Below, piece by piece: positions 52,472-61,736 of a DNA stretch of 64,000 nt. A program made the position numbers and the translations under genes. Each line of letters starts with the position of its first letter. Positions within the stretch are counted from its first letter, which is position 1. Under the pieces are notes generated by a model. That model made no database searches. It worked only from the letters and a program-made list of their open reading frames with translations, and was not told where the DNA came from. The DNA lies in NCBI RefSeq assembly GCF_945906775.1, contig NZ_CAMDRE010000001.1:1798001-1862000 (forward strand), read 5' to 3'. This DNA comes from Citrobacter sp. Marseille-Q6884. GTDB taxonomy: Bacteria > Pseudomonadota > Gammaproteobacteria > Enterobacterales > Enterobacteriaceae.

Positions 52472-53815
52472 ATGCAGTCGCCCAGGAACTTTGATGACAT
52501 CAAATTCACCTCTATTCACCGCCGGATAATGCTCTGGGGCAGCGGTGGACCGTTTCTGGATGGTTATGTCCTGGTGATGATTGGCGTGGCGCTGGAGCAA
52601 CTGACGCCCGCATTGCAACTGGATGCCGAGTGGATTGGACTGTTGGGCGCCGGAACGCTTGCCGGGCTGTTTGTCGGCACATCGCTGTTTGGCTATATCT
52701 CCGATAAGGTCGGGCGGCGCAAAATGTTTATCATCGATATCATCGCCATTGGCGTGATCTCGGCCGCGACAATGTTTGTCACTTCGCCCGTTGAGCTACT
52801 GGTGATGCGCGTGCTGATCGGCGTTGTCATTGGTGCCGATTATCCGATTGCCACCTCGATGATTACCGAGTTTTCCAATACCCGTCAGCGCGCGTTTTCC
52901 ATCGGATTTATTGCCGCCATGTGGTATGTCGGTGCGACCTGTGCCGATCTGGTCGGCTACGCGTTATACGATGTGGAAGGGGGTTGGCGCTGGATGCTGG
53001 GGAGCGCGGTGATCCCCTGTATTTTGATCCTCGTTGGCCGCTTTGATCTGCCTGAATCACCACGCTGGCTGCTGCGTAAAGGCCGGGTAAAAGAGTGTGA
53101 GGCGATGATGATCAAGCTGTTTGGCGAACCGGTGGTGTTTGACGAAGAATCACCGCAGGAAACACGTTTTCTCCAGCTTTTTAATCGTCGTCATTTTCCG
53201 TTTGTGTTGTTTGTGGCCGCCATCTGGACGTGCCAGGTGATCCCGATGTTCGCTATCTACACCTTTGGCCCGCAAATCGTGGGGTTGCTGGGTCTTGGCG
53301 TCGGGAAAAGCGCTGCGCTGGGGAATGTGGTGATCAGCTTATGCTTTATGCTGGGCTGCATTCCACCGATGTTCTGGCTGAACAGCGCAGGCCGTCGTCC
53401 GTTGTTGATTGGCAGCTTTGTGATGATGACGCTGGCACTGGCTGTATTAGGACTGATTCCCGATATGGGCGTCTGGCTGGTCGTGCTTGCTTTTGCTGTC
53501 TACGCGTTTTTCTCGGGGGGGCCGGGGAATCTCCAGTGGCTTTACCCCAATGAACTGTTCCCCACTGATATTCGCGCGTCGGCTGTCGGCGTGATTATGT
53601 CATTGAGCCGGATAGGCACTATTGTTTCGACCTGGGCGCTCCCTGTTTTTATCACTAAATATGGGATTAATTCTGTGATGTTAATGGGCGCGGGGATTTC
53701 GCTCATCGGCCTGCTTATTTCCATTGCATTTGCGCCCGAAACGCGGGGGCTGACGCTGACACAAACGAGTCAAATGACCATACGCAGCAAACCTGCTTCC
53801 AGATCTGGCTATTAG
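52472..53815 (+). CDS. yaaU: YaaU, MFS transporter of the sugar-porter type
   Basis: A 447-residue membrane protein with twelve hydrophobic segments. Sugar-porter motifs are visible: GYISDKVGRRKMF after helix 2, PESPRWLLRKGR before the central loop, and PNELFPTDIRASAVG in the second half. It matches E. coli YaaU, of unknown substrate. Its position after fixX suggests, but does not show, a link to carnitine use. Confidence 0.93.
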   Translation: MQSPRNFDDIKFTSIHRRIMLWGSGGPFLDGYVLVMIGVALEQLTPALQLDAEWIGLLGAGTLAGLFVGTSLFGYISDKVGRRKMFIIDIIAIGVISAATMFVTSPVELLVMRVLIGVVIGADYPIATSMITEFSNTRQRAFSIGFIAAMWYVGATCADLVGYALYDVEGGWRWMLGSAVIPCILILVGRFDLPESPRWLLRKGRVKECEAMMIKLFGEPVVFDEESPQETRFLQLFNRRHFPFVLFVAAIWTCQVIPMFAIYTFGPQIVGLLGLGVGKSAALGNVVISLCFMLGCIPPMFWLNSAGRRPLLIGSFVMMTLALAVLGLIPDMGVWLVVLAFAVYAFFSGGPGNLQWLYPNELFPTDIRASAVGVIMSLSRIGTIVSTWALPVFITKYGINSVMLMGAGISLIGLLISIAFAPETRGLTLTQTSQMTIRSKPASRSGY

Positions 53816-53905
53816 GAGTGTTCTGTATTTTCCCTGTAACTCAGTCAGTTAGCCTACAGTTATTGGATATATCACTGAAAATGACTGAAAAGCAGGGAGA
53901 ACACC

Positions 53906-54139
53906 ATGCAAAAACATATTCTGATCACCACCATTTTTACCGCAGCAGCGTTGTTCACCGTTGCCGGCTGTTCCTCTAACCAGGCCGTCAAAACCACCGA
54001 TGGTAAAACGATCGTCACGAACGGTAAGCCGCAAGTTGATGATGATACCGGCCTGGTGTCGTATGAAAATGCGGAAACCGGTAAAACGGAACAGATAAAC
54101 CGCGATCAGGTCAAAAATATGAGTGAGCTGGATAACTAG
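53906..54139 (+). CDS. small YgdI/YgdR-like lipoprotein (DUF903)
   Basis: A 77-residue lipoprotein. The signal peptide ends in the lipobox VAGC with lipidated Cys22; Ser23 at +2 favours sorting to the outer membrane. The mature part (VKTTDGKTIVTNGKPQVDDDTGLVSYENAETGK) has the small beta-fold pattern of the YgdI/YgdR family. It lies between yaaU and kefF, where I recall no such gene in K-12. Function is unknown. Confidence 0.85.
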   Translation: MQKHILITTIFTAAALFTVAGCSSNQAVKTTDGKTIVTNGKPQVDDDTGLVSYENAETGKTEQINRDQVKNMSELDN

Positions 54140-54242
54140 TCCGGTTTTTTTCATTCATCCGCTCAATAATATTGACTTTTAGCCTGCAGATTAACTGTCT
54201 AAACTCACTGTTATTACAATAATGCAGTGAAGCAGGCTAATC

Positions 54243-54773
54243 ATGATTCTCATCATTTATGCACATCCCTATCCGCAGCATTCGCATGCGAATAAGCGGA
54301 TGCTTGAACAGGCAAGGACGCTGGAGGGCGTTGAGGTTCGTTCGCTCTACCAACTCTATCCCGACTTCAATATTGATATCGCCGCTGAACAGGATGCGCT
54401 GTCGCGCGCCGATCTGGTGATCTGGCAACATCCTATGCAGTGGTACAGCACACCCCCTCTCCTCAAATTGTGGATGGACAAAGTTCTCTCCCATGGCTGG
54501 GCATATGGTCATGGCGGTACCGCGCTGCACGGCAAACAGGTGATGTGGGCGGTCACGACCGGCGGTGGGGAAAGTCATTTTGATATCGGCTCTCATCCGG
54601 GGTTTGACGTGCTCTCTCAGCCCTTGCAGGCGACAGCGCTCTATTGTGGACTCACGTGGCTGCCGCCGTTCGCGATGCACTGTACGTTTATCTGTGACGA
54701 CGAAACGCTGCAGGCGCAGGCGCGTCATTACAAACAACGTTTGATGGAATGGCAGGAGGCGCATCATGGATAG
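54243..54773 (+). CDS. kefF: KefF, quinone oxidoreductase activating KefC
   Basis: A 176-residue flavodoxin-fold NAD(P)H:quinone oxidoreductase. IYAHPYPQHSHANKRMLEQA near the start and WQHPMQWYSTPPLLKLWMDKVLSHGWAYG near residue 60 are typical of the family. KefF binds KefC and is needed for its full activity during electrophile stress. It overlaps kefC by eight bases. Confidence 0.97.
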   Translation: MILIIYAHPYPQHSHANKRMLEQARTLEGVEVRSLYQLYPDFNIDIAAEQDALSRADLVIWQHPMQWYSTPPLLKLWMDKVLSHGWAYGHGGTALHGKQVMWAVTTGGGESHFDIGSHPGFDVLSQPLQATALYCGLTWLPPFAMHCTFICDDETLQAQARHYKQRLMEWQEAHHG

Positions 54774-56628
54774 CCATACGCTGATACAGGCGTTGATTTA
54801 TCTCGGTTCAGCGGCGTTGATTGTACCGATTGCAGTACGTCTGGGGCTGGGATCGGTTCTGGGTTACCTTATTGCCGGGTGCATCATCGGACCGTGGGGA
54901 TTGCGGCTGGTCACCGACGCCGAATCTATCTTGCATTTTGCCGAAATTGGCGTGGTGCTGATGTTGTTTGTGATTGGCCTGGAACTGGACCCACAGCGTT
55001 TGTGGAAGCTGCGCGCTTCGGTATTTGGCGGCGGCGCGTTGCAAATGGTGGTCTGTGGCGGACTGATTGGCCTGTTCTGTATGTTCCTCGGCCTGCGCTG
55101 GCAGGTGGCCGAGCTTATCGGTATGACGCTGGCGCTTTCTTCCACAGCCATCGCAATGCAGGCGATGAATGAACGTAACCTGATGGTTTCGCAAATGGGA
55201 CGTAGCGCGTTTGCGGTGCTGTTGTTCCAGGATATCGCGGCCATCCCGCTGGTGGCGATGATCCCGTTGCTGGCGGCGAGCGGCGCTTCGACAACGCTCG
55301 GCGCCTTTGCATTGTCCGCGCTTAAAGTGGCAGGGGCACTGGTGCTGGTGGTGCTGTTAGGGCGTTATGTCACCCGCCCGGCCTTGCGTTTTGTCGCACG
55401 GTCTGGCCTGCGGGAAGTGTTCAGTGCCGTCGCGCTGTTTCTTGTTTTTGGCTTCGGTTTGTTGCTGGAAGAAGTTGGGCTGTCGATGGCGATGGGGGCG
55501 TTTCTGGCGGGGGTATTGCTGGCGAGCTCGGAATACCGTCATGCGCTGGAAAGCGATATCGAGCCGTTTAAAGGACTGCTGCTGGGGCTATTTTTTATTG
55601 GCGTCGGTATGTCTATCGACTTTGGGACGCTGATTGATAATCCACTGCGCATCGTTATTTTGCTGGCGGGTTTTCTGACCATCAAAACCATCATGTTGTG
55701 GGTTATCGCGAAACCGTTGCAGGTACCCAATAAGCAACGTCGCTGGTTTGCAGTATTATTAGGACAGGGGAGTGAGTTTGCTTTCGTGGTGTTTGGCGCG
55801 GCGCAAATGGCAAATGTGCTCGATCCTGAATGGGCAAAAGCGTTGACGCTGGCGGTAGCGCTGTCGATGGCGGCCACACCGATTTTGCTGGTTATCCTGA
55901 CGCGTCTGGAAAAAAACGCTACCGGTGAAGAGCGGGAGGCGGATGAAATCGATGAGGAACAGCCGCGGGTGATTATCGCCGGGTTTGGTCGATTCGGCCA
56001 GATAACGGGCCGTTTACTGCTGTCGAGTGGGGTGAAGATGGTGGTACTCGATCATGACCCGGACCATATCGAGACGCTGCGCAAATTTGGCATGAAAGTG
56101 TTCTATGGCGATGCGACGCGGATGGATCTGCTGGAGTCTGCCGGTGCAGCCAAAGCGGAAGTGATCATTAATGCTATTGATGATCCGCAAACCAGTCTGC
56201 AACTGACCGAAATGGTGAAAACCCATTTTCCGCATCTACAGATTATTGCCCGTGCGCGCGATGTTGATCATTACATCCGCCTGCGCCAGGTGGGGGTTGA
56301 GATGCCCGAACGTGAAACCTTCGAGGGGGCGCTGAAAACCGGGCGTCTGGCGCTGGAAGGTCTGGGGCTTGGGCGCTATGAAGCACGTGAGAGAGCAGAC
56401 GTATTCCGTCGCTTCAATACATTGATGGTTGAAGAGATGGTGAAGGGGGAAAATGATGCGATTTCCCGTGCGGCTGTCTATAAACGCACCAGTGCGATGC
56501 TGAGTGAAATTATTGCGGAAGATCGCCAGCATTTATCGCTTATTCAACGCCATGGCTGGCAAGGTACGGACGAAGGTAAACATACGGGTGATGTCGCCGA
56601 TGAGCCGGAAGTGAAACCGTCAGCATAA
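54766..56628 (+). CDS. kefC: KefC, glutathione-regulated potassium-efflux antiporter
   Basis: A 620-residue CPA2-family K+/H+ antiporter. The N-terminal 380 residues hold about twelve membrane segments; the RCK/TrkA-N domain starts near residue 403 with VIIAGFGRFGQITGRLL. Glutathione keeps it shut, and glutathione adducts open it, acidifying the cytoplasm against electrophiles. The acidic linker NATGEEREADEIDEEQ lies before the RCK domain. It is the second gene of kefFC. Confidence 0.98.
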   Translation: MDSHTLIQALIYLGSAALIVPIAVRLGLGSVLGYLIAGCIIGPWGLRLVTDAESILHFAEIGVVLMLFVIGLELDPQRLWKLRASVFGGGALQMVVCGGLIGLFCMFLGLRWQVAELIGMTLALSSTAIAMQAMNERNLMVSQMGRSAFAVLLFQDIAAIPLVAMIPLLAASGASTTLGAFALSALKVAGALVLVVLLGRYVTRPALRFVARSGLREVFSAVALFLVFGFGLLLEEVGLSMAMGAFLAGVLLASSEYRHALESDIEPFKGLLLGLFFIGVGMSIDFGTLIDNPLRIVILLAGFLTIKTIMLWVIAKPLQVPNKQRRWFAVLLGQGSEFAFVVFGAAQMANVLDPEWAKALTLAVALSMAATPILLVILTRLEKNATGEEREADEIDEEQPRVIIAGFGRFGQITGRLLLSSGVKMVVLDHDPDHIETLRKFGMKVFYGDATRMDLLESAGAAKAEVIINAIDDPQTSLQLTEMVKTHFPHLQIIARARDVDHYIRLRQVGVEMPERETFEGALKTGRLALEGLGLGRYEARERADVFRRFNTLMVEEMVKGENDAISRAAVYKRTSAMLSEIIAEDRQHLSLIQRHGWQGTDEGKHTGDVADEPEVKPSA

Positions 56629-56826
56629 GGTAAAAAGTGTGATGTTCTGCAAACTTTACTGCTAATTGACTGTTTTTGAACTACTGTAATGCTGGCGTAC
56701 CACCTCAAATAGGTCGGTTCGCCAGCAGAACGGAAAATTTTCGTGCTCATCCTCTTTCCGCCAGTCGACGAAAGATTGCGCTTTCCGTATAGTGGCGACA
56801 ATTTTTTTGTATCCGGGAAATATTCA

Positions 56827-57306
56827 ATGATCAGTCTGATTGCGGCGTTAGCGGTAGATCGCGTCATCGGTATGGAAAACGCCATGCCATGGAACCTCCC
56901 TGCCGATCTCGCCTGGTTTAAACGTAACACCTTAAACAAACCGGTTGTCATGGGACGCCATACGTGGGAATCCATCGGACGACCGTTGCCGGGGCGTAAA
57001 AATATTGTCATCAGCAGCCAGCCAGGCACCGACGATCGCGTGCAGTGGGTGAAATCTGTTGATGAAGCGATTGCGGCTTGCGGCGATGAACCTGAAATTA
57101 TGGTGATTGGCGGTGGACGTGTGTATGAGCAGTTCCTGCCAAAAGCGCAGAAATTGTATTTGACGCATATTGATGCGGAAGTGGAAGGCGATACCCATTT
57201 CCCGGACTACGAGCCGGATGACTGGGAGTCTGTTTTCAGCGAGTTCCACGATGCTGATGCGCAAAACTCTCACAGCTACTGCTTCGAGATTCTGGAGCGT
57301 CGCTAA
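56827..57306 (+). CDS. folA: FolA, dihydrofolate reductase
   Basis: A 159-residue chromosomal DHFR reducing dihydrofolate to tetrahydrofolate. Active-site residues of the E. coli enzyme are conserved (Met20, Pro21, Trp22, Asp27, Leu28, Trp30), so I see none of the common trimethoprim-resistance changes at these places. The start at 56827 gives MISLIAALAVDRVIGMENAMPW. A REP hairpin follows the stop. Confidence 0.98.
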   Translation: MISLIAALAVDRVIGMENAMPWNLPADLAWFKRNTLNKPVVMGRHTWESIGRPLPGRKNIVISSQPGTDDRVQWVKSVDEAIAACGDEPEIMVIGGGRVYEQFLPKAQKLYLTHIDAEVEGDTHFPDYEPDDWESVFSEFHDADAQNSHSYCFEILERR

Positions 57307-57315
57307 CAATGTTAA

Positions 57316-57342
57316 TGCCGGATGGCGCTGCGCCATCCGGCA
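57316..57342. repeat. REP element between folA and apaH
   Basis: A perfect GCCGGATGGCG...CGCCATCCGGC palindrome between two convergent genes. It could also act as a 3'-end barrier. Confidence 0.8.
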
Positions 57343-57351
57343 ATGAATTTG

Positions 57352-58200
57352 TCAGGCGTTGACGACTTCGCCAGGGTCCAGATGTTGGTGGCGATTTGAC
57401 GGTTGGACAAAGTATTGTTTGTCTTCCCAGCGCAGACAGGTGAGATCGCCTCCCCAGCAGCAGCCCGTATCCAGAGCGTAGATACCTTCCGGAGTGCCTT
57501 TGCCCTCCAGCGATGCCCAGTGCCCAAATGCAATGCTGTACGCTTCACTGACGGGGCCAGGAATGGCAAACCACGGTTTCAGCGGCGCAGGGGCATCTTC
57601 CGGTGATTCCTTGCTGTACATATCCAATTGACCGTTCGGGAAGCAGTAACGCATACGGGTAAACGCGTTGGTAATAAAACGCAGACGCGCCAGTCCGGTC
57701 AGTTCCGGTGTCCAGTTATTGGGCATGTCACCGTACATGGCATCAAGGAAAAATGGATATGAGTCGCTCGACAGGACGGCTTCGACATCACGGGCACATT
57801 CCTTCGCGGTTTGCAGATCCCACTGTGGCGTAATACCCGCGTGCGCCATCACCAGTTTCTTCTCTTCATCAACCTGCAACAGCGGCTGGCGACGTAACCA
57901 GTTAAGCAGCGCGTCCGCATCCGGTGCTTCAAGTAGCGATGTGAGTCTGTCTTTAGGTTTATTACGGCTGATCCCTGCAAACACAGCCAGCAGGTGTAAA
58001 TCGTGATTCCCCAGCACTAATCGAACGCTATCGCCGAGTGATTTAACGTAGCGCAATACGTCCAGCGAACCCGGTCCACGAGCGACCAGATCGCCAGTGA
58101 GCCATAAGGTGTCTTTCCCAGGGGCAAAGTCTACCTGGTGCAGCAATGCGATCAGTTCATCGTAACAACCGTGAACGTCGCCAATAAGGTATGTTGCCAT
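57352..58200 (-). CDS. apaH: ApaH, diadenosine tetraphosphatase
   Basis: A 282-residue metallophosphoesterase that splits Ap4A to two ADP and removes Np4 caps from RNA. The motifs GDVHG (residues 7-11), GDLVARG and GNHD are visible. The start at 58200 (MATYLIGDVHGCYDE) is the family start; the upstream 27 codons overlap apaG. It is last in the lptD-surA-pdxA-rsmA-apaG-apaH series. Confidence 0.97.
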   Translation of the reverse strand: MATYLIGDVHGCYDELIALLHQVDFAPGKDTLWLTGDLVARGPGSLDVLRYVKSLGDSVRLVLGNHDLHLLAVFAGISRNKPKDRLTSLLEAPDADALLNWLRRQPLLQVDEEKKLVMAHAGITPQWDLQTAKECARDVEAVLSSDSYPFFLDAMYGDMPNNWTPELTGLARLRFITNAFTRMRYCFPNGQLDMYSKESPEDAPAPLKPWFAIPGPVSEAYSIAFGHWASLEGKGTPEGIYALDTGCCWGGDLTCLRWEDKQYFVQPSNRHQHLDPGEVVNA

Positions 58201-58210
58201 AGTTATTGTT

Positions 58211-58588
58211 TTAATGAATGAGTGTAGGAACGGCGAGCCGGAATACGGGAATGTCGATAGTGAAGGCGATGCCCTGCTCATCGATCATTTCGTAATGACC
58301 CTGCATGGTGCCCAGCGGCGTTTCAATCACCGCGCCGCTGGTGTACTGGTACTCTTCGCCAGGTTCGATGTGTGGCTGTACGCCAACCACACCTTCGCCC
58401 TGAACTTCGGTTTCACGGCCATGACCATTGGTAATTAACCAATAACGCCCCAACAGCTGCACTGGCGCTCGCCCCAAATTGCGGATGGTTACGGTATAAG
58501 CAAAAACGTAACGTTCATCATCAGGTGAGGATTGCGCTTCAATGTAGACGCTTTGTACCTGAATACACACTCGGGGCGAATTGATCAT
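58211..58588 (-). CDS. apaG: ApaG, DUF525 protein
   Basis: A 125-residue ApaG-family protein with a fibronectin-like beta fold (FAYTVTIRNLGRAPVQLLGRYWLIT near residue 28; GVVGVQPHIEPGEEYQYTSG near 65). Function is unclear; it lies between rsmA and apaH, ten bases before apaH. Confidence 0.96.
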   Translation of the reverse strand: MINSPRVCIQVQSVYIEAQSSPDDERYVFAYTVTIRNLGRAPVQLLGRYWLITNGHGRETEVQGEGVVGVQPHIEPGEEYQYTSGAVIETPLGTMQGHYEMIDEQGIAFTIDIPVFRLAVPTLIH

Positions 58589-58590
58589 GC

Positions 58591-59412
58591 TTAACTCTCC
58601 TTCGATGGCGCTTTTTCTGACAGATAGTTAGCCATCCGGCAGTACTGCGCGACAGAGATATTTTCCGCTCGCATCGCCGGATCAACACCCAGCTCTGTCA
58701 GTTCTTCAACACTGAACAGATTACCGAGGCTGTTACGTACCGTTTTACGGCGCTGGTTAAACGCTTCGGTTGTAATGCGGCTCAGGACGCGAACATCCTT
58801 AACCGGGTACGGCATCGTCGTATGGGGGACCAGACGCACAACGGCGGAGTCGACTTTAGGTGCTGGGGTGAAGGCTGATGGTGGCACTTCAAGCACCGGG
58901 ATCACGTTGCAATAATATTGCGCCATGACGCTTAATCGACCATACGCTTTACTGTTTGGTCCTGCAACCAGACGATTGACCACCTCTTTTTGCAACATGA
59001 AGTGCATGTCGGCAATGGCATCAGTATAGGAAAAAAGATGGAACATCAGCGGCGTGGAAATGTTGTAAGGCAGGTTGCCGAACACGCGCAGTGGTTGCCC
59101 CATCGTTTGTGCCAGTTCGCCGAAATTCATGGTCATGGCATCTTGCTGATAGATAGTCAGCTTTGGCCCTAAAAACGGGTGTGTTTGCAGGCGAGCGGCC
59201 AGATCGCGGTCCAGTTCAATGACCGTGAGCTTGTCCAGTCGTTCGCCGACCGGCTCGGTCAGCGCAGCAAGACCTGGGCCGATTTCAACCATTGCCTGAC
59301 CCTTTTGCGGGTTAATTGCAGAGACAATACTTTCGATCACAAACTGATCGTTGAGGAAGTTTTGCCCGAAACGTTTACGGGCTAAATGGCCCTGATGGAC
59401 TCGATTATTCAT
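58591..59412 (-). CDS. rsmA: RsmA (KsgA), 16S rRNA adenine dimethyltransferase
   Basis: A 273-residue SAM-dependent enzyme that dimethylates A1518 and A1519 of 16S rRNA and checks late 30S assembly. The SAM-binding VEIGPGLAAL is at residues 42-50, and the catalytic NLPYNIS near residues 113-119. The start at 59412 (MNNRVHQGHLARKRFGQNFL) overlaps the pdxA end by eight bases. Confidence 0.98.
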   Translation of the reverse strand: MNNRVHQGHLARKRFGQNFLNDQFVIESIVSAINPQKGQAMVEIGPGLAALTEPVGERLDKLTVIELDRDLAARLQTHPFLGPKLTIYQQDAMTMNFGELAQTMGQPLRVFGNLPYNISTPLMFHLFSYTDAIADMHFMLQKEVVNRLVAGPNSKAYGRLSVMAQYYCNVIPVLEVPPSAFTPAPKVDSAVVRLVPHTTMPYPVKDVRVLSRITTEAFNQRRKTVRNSLGNLFSVEELTELGVDPAMRAENISVAQYCRMANYLSEKAPSKES

Positions 59413-60397
59413 TAGTGTTAACAATCATTTTGATGGCGAGATTAAGCGCCGTAATAAAACTGCCGACATCGGCTTGTCCACGACCCGCCAGTTCAAGTGC
59501 GGTACCGTGATCAACTGATGTGCGAATAAAAGGCAGGCCCAGCGTGATATTCACAGCGCGACCAAATCCCTGATATTTTAGCACGGGGAGGCCTTGATCG
59601 TGGTACATTGCCAGCACGGCATCCGCGTTGTCGAGATATTTGGGCTGAAACAGCGTATCTGCAGGCAGTGGGCCGTTCAATTTCATGCCCTGCGCGCGCA
59701 ATTCATCCAGCACCGGAATGATCGTATCGATCTCTTCCGTGCCCATATGGCCACCTTCCCCTGCATGTGGGTTAAGGCCGCATACCAGAATGTGCGGATC
59801 GGCAATGCCAAATTTGGTGCACAAATCATGATGCAGAATACCAATCACCTCACGCAGTAGCGCAGGCGTAATGGCATCGGCAATGGCTCTGAGTGGAAGA
59901 TGGGTGGTCGCCAGCGCGACACGCAACTCCTCGGTTGCCAGCATCATCACGACTTTCTTTGCCTGTGAGCGCTCTTCAAAAAATTCGGTGTGTCCGGTAA
60001 ACGGCACGCCGGCATCATTGATATTGCCCTTGTGAACAGGGCCAGTTATCAGCGCGGCAAATTCACCTTGCAGACAACCGTCACAGGCGCGAGCCAGCGT
60101 ATCAACGACATACCGCCCGTTTTCCACCGCCAACTGGCCCGGCACCGCGGGTGCCCGTAGCGCAATCGGGAGCAGAGTCAATGTGCCTGCTGATTGTGGT
60201 CTGGCGGGGGCTTCAGGCGAGTAGGGAAGGAGCGAGAGCGGTAAACCGAGCATCGCTGCCCGGTCACAAAGTAGCGCGGCATCCGCACAGACGACGAGTT
60301 CTACTGGCCACTCACGCTGTGCAAGCTGGACCACCAGGTCCGGGCCAATCCCGGCGGGTTCGCCGGGAGTGATAACAACGCGTTGAGTACGGGTCAT
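59405..60397 (-). CDS. pdxA: PdxA, 4-hydroxythreonine-4-phosphate dehydrogenase
   Basis: A 330-residue enzyme of the DXP-dependent pyridoxal-phosphate pathway. Metal-binding His residues are visible in ATTHLPLR, NPHAGEGGHMG and MYHDQGLPV. It starts one base inside the surA stop (TAATG overlap) and runs into rsmA by eight bases, so the three are co-translated. Confidence 0.98.
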   Translation of the reverse strand: MTRTQRVVITPGEPAGIGPDLVVQLAQREWPVELVVCADAALLCDRAAMLGLPLSLLPYSPEAPARPQSAGTLTLLPIALRAPAVPGQLAVENGRYVVDTLARACDGCLQGEFAALITGPVHKGNINDAGVPFTGHTEFFEERSQAKKVVMMLATEELRVALATTHLPLRAIADAITPALLREVIGILHHDLCTKFGIADPHILVCGLNPHAGEGGHMGTEEIDTIIPVLDELRAQGMKLNGPLPADTLFQPKYLDNADAVLAMYHDQGLPVLKYQGFGRAVNITLGLPFIRTSVDHGTALELAGRGQADVGSFITALNLAIKMIVNTNE

Positions 60398-61683
60398 TAG
60401 TTGCTCAGAACTTTAACGTACGCGCTGGCGCGCTGTTCTTGCATCCAGGTCGCTGCTTCTTCCGAGAACTTACGGTTCATCAGCATGCGATAAGCACGAT
60501 CTTTCTGCGCAGCGTCCGTTTTATCAACGTTACGCGTGTCCAGCAGTTCAATCAGGTGCCAGCCAAAAGAAGAGTGCACTGGCGCGCTCATCTGGCCTTT
60601 GTTCAGGCGGGTCAGCGCATCGCGGAAAGCAGGATCGAAAATATCTGCTGCGGCCCAGCCCAGATCGCCGCCCTGGTTTGCCGAACCCGGGTCTTGCGAG
60701 AACTCTTTCGCTGCTGCTGCGAAGGTCGTTTTACCGCTCTTAATATCAGCCGCAATTTGTTCCAGCTTCAGACGCGCCTGCTGATCGGTCATGATCGGCG
60801 ATGGCTTCAGCAGAATATGGCGGGCGTGAACTTCAGTCACGGAGATGCTTTGGCTCTGACCACGCATATCGTTGACTTTCAGAATGTGGAAGCCGACACC
60901 GGAACGAATTGGACCGATGATATCGCCTTTTTTCGCGGTGCTTAACGCCTGAGCGAAGATACCCGGCAGTTCCTGAATACGACCCCAGCCCATCTGGCCG
61001 CCTTTCAGCGCTTGTTGATCGGCAGAATACGTGATGGCCAGTTTACCGAAATCGCTACCGTTACGTGCTTCATCAACAACAGAACGCGCCTGGCTTTCCG
61101 CTTCGTTAACCTGATCGGACGTTGGGTTTTCGGGTAACGGGATCAGAATGTGGCTCAGGTTCAGTTCAGTGCTGGCATCATTTTGATTGCCAACCTGCTG
61201 AGCCAGAGCATCCACTTCCTGCGGCAGGATGGTGACGCGACGGCGAACTTCATTGTTACGCACTTCAGAGATAATCATCTCTTTACGGATCTGGCTACGA
61301 TAGGTTGAATAGCTTAAGCCATCGTGAGCCAGACGGCTGCGCATTTGGTCCAGCGTCATATTGTTCTGTTTTGCGATGTTGGCGATGGCCTGATCCAACT
61401 GCTCATCAGAAATTTTCACCCCCATCTTCTGACCCATCTGTAGAACGATTTGATCCATGATCAAACGCTCCAGGATCTGATGACGCAGTGTGGCGTCGTC
61501 CGGTAACTGCTGACCCGCCTGACCCGCATTAAGTTTTACTGACTGCATTAAGCCATCGACGTCGCTTTCCAGAACGACGCCGTTATTGACGACGGCTGCG
61601 ACTTTATCGACTACCTGTGGGGCAGCGAAACTGGTATTCGCGATCATGGCGATACCGAGAAGCAGCGTTTTCCAGTTCTTCAT
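60397..61683 (-). CDS. surA: SurA, periplasmic chaperone and peptidyl-prolyl isomerase
   Basis: A 428-residue protein with a Sec signal peptide (MKNWKTLLLGIAMIANTSFA, cleavage before APQ). The N-terminal chaperone domain is followed by two parvulin domains (about 170-272 and 282-382). It escorts outer-membrane beta-barrels, including LptD encoded just upstream, to the Bam complex. Confidence 0.98.
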   Translation of the reverse strand: MKNWKTLLLGIAMIANTSFAAPQVVDKVAAVVNNGVVLESDVDGLMQSVKLNAGQAGQQLPDDATLRHQILERLIMDQIVLQMGQKMGVKISDEQLDQAIANIAKQNNMTLDQMRSRLAHDGLSYSTYRSQIRKEMIISEVRNNEVRRRVTILPQEVDALAQQVGNQNDASTELNLSHILIPLPENPTSDQVNEAESQARSVVDEARNGSDFGKLAITYSADQQALKGGQMGWGRIQELPGIFAQALSTAKKGDIIGPIRSGVGFHILKVNDMRGQSQSISVTEVHARHILLKPSPIMTDQQARLKLEQIAADIKSGKTTFAAAAKEFSQDPGSANQGGDLGWAAADIFDPAFRDALTRLNKGQMSAPVHSSFGWHLIELLDTRNVDKTDAAQKDRAYRMLMNRKFSEEAATWMQEQRASAYVKVLSN

Positions 61684-61736
61684 ACTTTTTCCATTTCAAT
61701 TAACCGCAATGCGGATTACGTTGTAAATCAATCAGA

